In this document: one piece after another, positions 7,241-10,879 of the stretch
Numbering within the stretch: the stretch's first letter is position 1
Layout: each line of letters starts with the position of its first letter
Program-made: the position numbers and the translations under genes
Notes under the pieces: model-generated
What the model was told of the DNA's origin: nothing
The model's input: only the letters and a program-made list of their open reading frames with translations
The model's database searches: none
NCBI GenBank assembly: GCA_016935715.1
Contig: JAFGQJ010000241.1
Location: 1 to 10,879, forward strand
Length of the DNA stretch: 10,879 bases
Origin: Spirochaetales bacterium
GTDB lineage: Bacteria; Spirochaetota; Spirochaetia; SZUA-6; DRHE01
Direction: 5' to 3'

Positions 7241-8000
7241 AACTATAGCCGTGGCCGGAAAAGGGGGAACCGGGAAGACCACGATCGCCGCTCTGCTGAT
7301 CACCCAGCTGATTCTCCAGAATAGAGTTCCGGTTCTGGCCATAGATGCGGACCCGGACAGCAATTTGGGGGATCTTCTGGGGCTCCAGCCGGAGCAGTCC
7401 ATCGGAGACCTGCGCGAGGAGGTGCTCGATGTCATGAAGAAGTTGCCCGCCGGCATGACCAAAGCGAGCTACGTGGAAGCGGGACTGCACCAGATCATCG
7501 CGGAGGCGGACGGTTTCGATCTGATCGCAATGGGCAGGGGAGAGGGTTCGGGATGTTACTGCGCGCTCAACAACATGATCCGCAAGTTCTCCGACGATCT
7601 GACGCCCTCCTACAGGTGGGTCGTGATGGACAACGAGGCCGGCCTGGAGCACCTGAGCCGCCGTACGACCCGAAACGTCGACGCCCTGCTGGTGGTAATC
7701 AGCGACAATCCCCTGTCCCTGCGCTCGGCGGAGAAAATCCAGGCAATCACCGAGGATCTGGATAATCGCATCGGTCATAAGTACATCGTGACAAACATGA
7801 TCCCTGAGGACAGGATGGAGGTGTTCAGGCGGCGCCTGGAGACGCTGCGGATTCCCCACCTGATCGACATCCCCTACGATCCAAATCTTGAAGAAGTTAT
7901 TTTTCAGGGCGAGCCTTTGAAAAATTTAAACGGTTCCCCTATCATGAACACCATTCAGACCATCATCGACACAGTTGGAGGAGAAGATGCAGATTCCTGA
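7233..8000 (+). CDS. cooC: CooC/AcsF-type nickel-insertion ATPase (CODH/ACS maturation)
   Basis: A 255-residue P-loop ATPase of the SIMIBI/MinD class. The deviant Walker A is GKGGTGKTT at residues 9-17, with the signature Lys10 as well as Lys15. DADPDSN follows (about 38-44). The Cys108-Tyr-Cys110 motif within GSGCYCALNN is the dimer-interface metal site of CooC proteins. The Walker B-like segment ends at Asp133 (VVMDNEAG). The family uses ATP to load nickel into CO dehydrogenase (CooC) or the A-cluster of acetyl-CoA synthase (AcsF). The two are close paralogues and sequence reading alone cannot separate them. Its place between acsV and acsD is that of AcsF in Moorella-type operons. It overlaps acsV by 8 nt and acsD by 14 nt. 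Confidence 0.94.
   Translation: MPRTIAVAGKGGTGKTTIAALLITQLILQNRVPVLAIDADPDSNLGDLLGLQPEQSIGDLREEVLDVMKKLPAGMTKASYVEAGLHQIIAEADGFDLIAMGRGEGSGCYCALNNMIRKFSDDLTPSYRWVVMDNEAGLEHLSRRTTRNVDALLVVISDNPLSLRSAEKIQAITEDLDNRIGHKYIVTNMIPEDRMEVFRRRLETLRIPHLIDIPYDPNLEEVIFQGEPLKNLNGSPIMNTIQTIIDTVGGEDADS
7977..7983 (+). promoter_or_regulatory. ribosome binding site deciding the acsD start at ATG 7987
   Basis: GGAGGAG lies just upstream of ATG 7987 and inside the end of the ATPase gene. The in-frame TTG at 7975 overlaps this site and so is an unlikely start. The protein from 7987 begins MQIPEVSEKWTAPI. Confidence 0.7.
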
Positions 8001-8946
8001 AGTGAGCGAGAAGTGGACAGCCCCCATCAACACCGTCACCATCGGTGCAACCAAAGAGCAGGGGGGAACGCGAGGCAAGACGGTGACCGTGGGGGGCCAG
8101 ACAACCCTCCCCTTTCTCACCTTCGAGGGGGAGCTTCCCCACAAGCCCGTGATTGCGGGTTTTGTGGCCGATACGCCCCCGGATTGGCCTGATGTATTGA
8201 AGCAGGCGATCGGCAAGGAGATCGAATCCCCCACCGAGTGGGCTCAGAAATGCGTCCAGGAGTACAAGGTCGACCTGATCAACCTCAAGCTAATCGGTGC
8301 GACTCCGGCGGGTAAAGACAAGTCGCCGGAGGAATGCGCCAAGGTGGTCGAGGCGGTGCTCAAGGCCGTTGACGTTCCTCTGATTCTCTGGGGCTGCGGG
8401 GATGACGAGAAGGACAACCTGGTTCTTCCCGACTGCTCCCAGGCCGCCAGGGGGGAAAACTGCCTGCTCGGTTCGGCCAAGGAAACCAACTATCGCACCA
8501 TTGTCGCGCTCTGCAAGTCCGACAAGCACAAGATCATCGCCGAGGCGCCCGTGGATATCAACATCGGCAAGCAGGTCAACATCCTGCTCCAGGATGCCGG
8601 CTTCGATCTCAAGGATGTGGTCATGTTCCAGACCACGGCGGCCCTGGGCTACGGTTTCGATTACGTGTACACGATCCTGGAACGGGCCCGTGTTGCCGGT
8701 CTGAAGGGGGACAAGCTCATGGCCTGCCCGCAGCTCTGCGATGTCGGCGGGGAGGTCTGGCGTATCAAGGAGGCGGTGGTGGATGAGGACGTGCTTCCCG
8801 GCTGGGGGGCGCTTTCAAAACGCGGACCGATGTGGGAAGCCACCTGCGCCTCGGTGTATCTGCAGGCGGGGGCGGACATCCTGGTCATGGCCCATCCGGA
8901 GGCCATCAGGAACGTCCAGGCCACGATCGAGCAGTTTTCTTCATAG
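7987..8946 (+). CDS. acsD: corrinoid iron-sulfur protein small (beta/delta) subunit AcsD
   Basis: Small subunit of the CFeSP; it pairs 1:1 with AcsC, and the two together hold the corrinoid between their TIM barrels. The 319 residues fit the family (about 310-325), and the whole chain is a TIM-barrel domain without Fe-S motifs. Recognisable conserved stretches are TVTIGATKEQGGTRG near residues 16-30, FEGELPHKPVIAGFVADTPPDWP about 46-68, PLILWGCGDDEKD about 130-142, and the C-terminal ACPQLCDVGGEVWR and ADILVMAHPEAI. ATG 7987 is used, overlapping the upstream ATPase gene by 14 nt, so translation is probably coupled. A 69-bp gap precedes acsE. Confidence 0.97.
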   Translation: MQIPEVSEKWTAPINTVTIGATKEQGGTRGKTVTVGGQTTLPFLTFEGELPHKPVIAGFVADTPPDWPDVLKQAIGKEIESPTEWAQKCVQEYKVDLINLKLIGATPAGKDKSPEECAKVVEAVLKAVDVPLILWGCGDDEKDNLVLPDCSQAARGENCLLGSAKETNYRTIVALCKSDKHKIIAEAPVDINIGKQVNILLQDAGFDLKDVVMFQTTAALGYGFDYVYTILERARVAGLKGDKLMACPQLCDVGGEVWRIKEAVVDEDVLPGWGALSKRGPMWEATCASVYLQAGADILVMAHPEAIRNVQATIEQFSS

Positions 8947-8960
8947 ATTGATGGTCTATA

Positions 8961-8975
8961 CGGCTCGATCAGCCG
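8961..8975 (+). other. small hairpin between acsD and acsE
   Basis: CGGCT (8961-8965) and AGCCG (8971-8975) form a perfect 5-bp stem with a 5-nt loop in the 69-bp gap. No T-run follows. It is not a terminator by these signs; it may be an mRNA stability element or chance. Confidence 0.25.
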
Positions 8976-9015
8976 CAACGGATCTACCAAATAACAGGAA
9001 TAGGAGGAGAGAGTC

Positions 9016-9798
9016 ATGATCTTCATCGGAGAACGAATCAATACCGGCTTCAAGGAAATCAAAGCGGCCGTCCAGAACAAAGACGCCGACGTGCTGAAGG
9101 AATGGGCGGTCAAACAGGAAAAGGCCGGCGCCACCTACCTGGACGTGAATCTGGGGGCAGTGTCGAACAAGCCGGAGGACCTCTGCTGGATGATCGAACA
9201 GGTCCAGGCTGCCTCGGAGCTGCCGATCTCCATAGACATCAACAAGCCCGCGATGCTCAAAGAGGCGGTGCCCCTGTGCAAGAAACCGCCCCTGATAAAC
9301 TCCACAACGGCGGTGGATGAGAAGATGGATGCCCTATTCCCCATCGTGGCTGAGCACGGCGCCTCGATCATAGGGCTGGTCATGGATGAGGAGGGAAGCC
9401 CCAAGACGGCGGACAAACGGGTGGAGAACGCCGGCAAGCTCATGGCCAAAGCCATGGAGTACGGTATCAGCCCGGAGCAGCTGTTCCTGGACCCCATCGT
9501 CATGCCCCTGAAGTACATGCAGGAGCAGGCTCAGGAGATCCTGGGAGCGGCGGGACAGTTCAGGCTGTTCAGCGATCCACCGCCCCACATCGTCTGCGGG
9601 CTGTCCAACATCTCCAACGGTACCACGAAGAAGCGGCTGATCAACCGCACCTTCGCCGTGATGCTGGTGGCCAATGGGCTGGATGCGGTGATCTGCGACG
9701 TGACCGACGAGGAGCTCGTCAATGCCCTGCTCACCGCCGAGCTGGTGATGAACAAGCAGATCTACGCGGACGGCTACATCGAGGCGTTCCGCTCTTAG
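9016..9798 (+). CDS. acsE: methyltetrahydrofolate:corrinoid/iron-sulfur protein methyltransferase AcsE
   Basis: Transfers the N5-methyl group of methyl-tetrahydrofolate to Co(I) of the CFeSP, linking the folate branch of the pathway to acetyl-CoA synthesis. The 260 residues (Moorella about 262) form a single TIM-barrel pterin-binding domain. Asp74 (SIDINKP), Asn95 (LINSTT), Asp159 (FLDPIV) and Asn198 (GLSNIS) match the Moorella folate-binding and catalytic residues Asp75, Asn96, Asp160 and Asn199 at a constant -1 offset. The N-terminal FIGERIN and YLDVNLG motifs are also typical of this family and of the MetH folate domain. AGGAGG (9002-9007) is 8 nt before the ATG. It is the last gene of the operon: the next gene is convergent, 26 bp away. 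Confidence 0.97.
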   Translation: MIFIGERINTGFKEIKAAVQNKDADVLKEWAVKQEKAGATYLDVNLGAVSNKPEDLCWMIEQVQAASELPISIDINKPAMLKEAVPLCKKPPLINSTTAVDEKMDALFPIVAEHGASIIGLVMDEEGSPKTADKRVENAGKLMAKAMEYGISPEQLFLDPIVMPLKYMQEQAQEILGAAGQFRLFSDPPPHIVCGLSNISNGTTKKRLINRTFAVMLVANGLDAVICDVTDEELVNALLTAELVMNKQIYADGYIEAFRS

Positions 9799-9819
9799 CC
9801 TGGGTAGTGAGTAGCTTTG

Positions 9820-9842
9820 AGCGCCTATCGGTGCTTGGGTTT
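9820..9842 (+). terminator. weak candidate terminator between the convergent acsE and membrane-protein genes
   Basis: AGCGCC (9820-9825) pairs with GGTGCT (9830-9835, one G-T pair) around a TATC loop, followed by TGGGTTTC on the + strand. The stem overlaps the stop codon of the - strand gene. The T-tract is short, so the call is tentative. It is the best hairpin at the end of the acs operon. Confidence 0.3.
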
Positions 9843-10619
9843 CAGCTTCGCCAGATAGAGGACAGCCAGTACCAGAAACAGCCCCGAGAGCACGAGATAC
9901 AGCCATAATTCGCCCGGATCCCTGGCCGTATCGAAGAGGGTGGGCTTCAGCGCTTCGGCCAGAGCCAGGGGACCGAGGATGCCCACCCCTAGAATGAACA
10001 GTCCGGGCAGCCCGATCTCACCCAGCACTTTTTCCCGCATTGCCATGACCGCACAGATCACGAAAGCCGGCATGATGAAGCAGAGATCGATGATGTACAC
10101 GGAAAATGTATACTCGATCCGCCGTCCTGCCCGCAACAGCGGGATCAGCTGAGCGAACCAGATGATGTTGAACATCACGGCAATCAGAATCGCGAACATC
10201 GAGGAGATGTACCTCAGCCAAGACGGCAGCACGATACGCTTCTCGGCCGATGCCGATATGCAACCCAGGATGTATGCCAGAGCGTAGAAGCTCAGAGCCA
10301 CAATCGCCAGATAAACGGGGTAGAGGTAGTTGTACAGCTGCTCGATCGCGTAGATCCCGTAGGCGTAGAGCAGGAAACCAAGGATCCCGAGGATCACGAT
10401 CCGTCTCCGCAGGCCCGATGAACCGTTGATCGCTGTCAGGACAAGCAGCGCCACGGCCGCCACGACCACCAGGATATCCTGGGTGAACACCGCGGGGAAA
10501 ATTTGGGGACTCACGATCCCATCATAGATTGCCGGATGGATCGCGCCGACCAGCGCGGCTGCTAGGGAAAGTACTCCGATCAGCAGCTGCAGAACTGCAT
10601 GAATCGCTGAGCTGTGCAT
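9825..10619 (-). CDS. unidentified polytopic membrane protein, about eight transmembrane helices
   Basis: I do not recognise this 264-residue protein. It is almost entirely hydrophobic. Likely membrane segments are near residues 7-30, 45-64, 74-93, 99-120, 137-160, 172-193, 202-222 and 238-257. Short basic loops (RRR at 71-73, EKR near 126-128, RAGRR at 163-167, REK at 195-197) and a basic C-terminal tail (KLKPKHR) are probably cytoplasmic. No cofactor, ATPase or transport motif is evident; Cys120, Cys180 and Cys189 are the only cysteines. The start is chosen at ATG 10619 because AAAGGAG lies 8 nt upstream and the next residues begin the first helix. The frame runs further upstream, but that extension is hydrophilic, intergenic in character and crosses a promoter of the opposite strand. 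It is convergent to acsE and so not part of the acs operon. Confidence 0.85.
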   Translation of the reverse strand: MHSSAIHAVLQLLIGVLSLAAALVGAIHPAIYDGIVSPQIFPAVFTQDILVVVAAVALLVLTAINGSSGLRRRIVILGILGFLLYAYGIYAIEQLYNYLYPVYLAIVALSFYALAYILGCISASAEKRIVLPSWLRYISSMFAILIAVMFNIIWFAQLIPLLRAGRRIEYTFSVYIIDLCFIMPAFVICAVMAMREKVLGEIGLPGLFILGVGILGPLALAEALKPTLFDTARDPGELWLYLVLSGLFLVLAVLYLAKLKPKHR

Positions 10620-10627
10620 TGTGAGGT

Positions 10628-10634
10628 CTCCTTT
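10628..10634 (-). promoter_or_regulatory. ribosome binding site of the membrane protein, deciding its start
   Basis: Read on the - strand, AAAGGAG lies 8 nt before the ATG at 10619. This excludes the in-frame ATG seven codons upstream, which precedes the site, and the longer frame. Confidence 0.65.
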
Positions 10635-10661
10635 ATCCATATTGAAAAAAATTGAGTTCAA

Positions 10662-10670
10662 ATCATACCA
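10662..10670 (-). promoter_or_regulatory. possible extended -10 promoter for the membrane-protein gene
   Basis: On the - strand, TGGTATGAT contains TATGAT (5 of 6 match to TATAAT) with the TGn extension, about 43 nt before the start codon and next to an AT-rich stretch. No good -35 is found at 17 nt (TTCCCC). Tentative. Confidence 0.3.
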
Positions 10671-10719
10671 ATCGATATCGAGTCGGGGAAGGCACGGCTG
10701 AACGATCGTCTCGAAAAAG

Positions 10720-10729
10720 CTCTCGAGAG
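10720..10729. promoter_or_regulatory. 10-bp perfect palindrome, candidate operator
   Basis: CTCTCGAGAG lies 7 bp upstream of the -35 box of the + strand promoter. Two further palindromes lie nearby: CGATATCG at 10673-10680 and ACGATCGT at 10702-10709. Their spacing is about 30 and 19 bp centre to centre. The three do not share one consensus, so a common regulator is not shown. Confidence 0.3.
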
Positions 10730-10736
10730 ATGGTTC

Positions 10737-10766
10737 TTGACAACAGTGCCCGTCCCCGTTTATCCT
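10737..10766 (+). promoter_or_regulatory. sigma70-type promoter for the gene starting at 10831
   Basis: A perfect -35 TTGACA (10737-10742) is followed, after 18 nt, by TATCCT (10761-10766, 4 of 6 to TATAAT). Transcription would start near 10773 and leave a leader of about 58 nt before the ATG at 10831. It points away from the acs operon. Confidence 0.55.
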
Positions 10767-10830
10767 CGGAAACAGCCGAGCCTCAAAACCACGGATCGGC
10801 TGCAGTCCATCGAAGAGGAGGAACGTGTTT

Positions 10831-10879
10831 ATGAGGGACATAGTACTCAGAGCTGTTTGCAAATGCCTCATTGGTGGAT
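10831..10879 (+). CDS. start of a further gene, product not identifiable (3' end outside window)
   Basis: ATG 10831 has AGGAGG (10816-10821) 9 nt upstream and a good promoter further up, and the frame is open to the window end. Only 16 residues are visible: MRDIVLRAVCKCLIGG. The opening resembles the N-terminus of MrpB/MnhB-type Na+/H+ antiporter subunits, but so short a stretch cannot support a product call. The gene is divergent from the membrane-protein gene across a 211-bp intergenic region. Confidence 0.55.
   Translation, partial: MRDIVLRAVCKCLIGG

Noticed and set aside
10652..10834. A 60-codon + strand open frame in the intergenic region
   Set aside because: It runs through the promoter and leader of the gene at 10831, has no ribosome site and low-complexity Arg/Ser-rich content.
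10620..10871. An N-terminal extension of the membrane protein to an ATG near 10871
   Set aside because: The added 84 residues are not membrane-like, cross the opposite-strand promoter and ribosome site of the next gene, and lack a ribosome site, whereas ATG 10619 has AAAGGAG at 8 nt.
1..10879. CRISPR array, tRNA or rRNA gene, insertion sequence or phage genes
   Set aside because: No spaced direct repeats, no cloverleaf or rRNA-like stretch, no transposase or integrase motifs were seen; coding sequence fills nearly the whole window.

Overview
The window holds most of a bacterial Wood-Ljungdahl (reductive acetyl-CoA) operon: the acetyl-CoA synthase and corrinoid methyl-transfer genes acsB-acsC-acsV-cooC/acsF-acsD-acsE, all on the + strand. 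Two electron-transfer subunits precede them, and an unrelated-looking divergent region follows. The organism is a strict anaerobe (acetogen, or sulfate reducer or fermenter using the same pathway). The DNA is GC-rich (roughly 60% by eye), with strong AGGAGG-type ribosome sites and some GTG and TTG starts. The ACS is the bacterial long form with its N-terminal domain, and the gene order is that of Moorella and Carboxydothermus. The phylum cannot be fixed from this window; a Firmicutes-type acetogen or an anaerobic actinobacterial or chloroflexus-like lineage would fit.

Layout: 1-750 is the 3' part of a NuoF/HydB-type NAD(P)H-oxidising flavoprotein subunit with a C-terminal 2x[4Fe-4S] domain. 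765-1625 is a short NuoG/HydA-N-terminus-like iron-sulfur protein that lacks any hydrogenase or molybdopterin catalytic domain. Then come acsB (1649-3871), acsC (3936-5267), acsV (5345-7240), a CooC/AcsF-type nickel-insertion ATPase (7233-8000), acsD (7987-8946) and acsE (9016-9798). A convergent, unidentified eight-helix membrane protein lies at 9825-10619 on the - strand. A divergent intergenic region (10620-10830) carries a good sigma70-type promoter for a + strand gene that begins at 10831 and leaves the window.

How the genes work together: AcsE moves the methyl group of methyl-tetrahydrofolate to the cobalt of the corrinoid iron-sulfur protein AcsC/AcsD. AcsV re-reduces accidentally oxidised cobalt using ATP. 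AcsB joins the methyl group with CO and CoA to make acetyl-CoA. The CooC/AcsF ATPase matures the nickel site of ACS and/or CO dehydrogenase. The CO dehydrogenase catalytic subunit (acsA/cooS) is not in the window. The NuoF/NuoG-like pair only 23 bp upstream of acsB probably links NAD(P)H to the ferredoxin or carrier pool used by the pathway, but its catalytic partner lies outside the window.

The core system is well known. What deserves a second look is the electron-transfer module joined to the acs operon, the hairpins between genes (one, with a T-run, straddles the acsC stop codon), a Phe-to-Tyr difference near the ACS A-cluster, an in-frame 9-nt tandem repeat, the membrane protein, and the palindrome-rich divergent control region.
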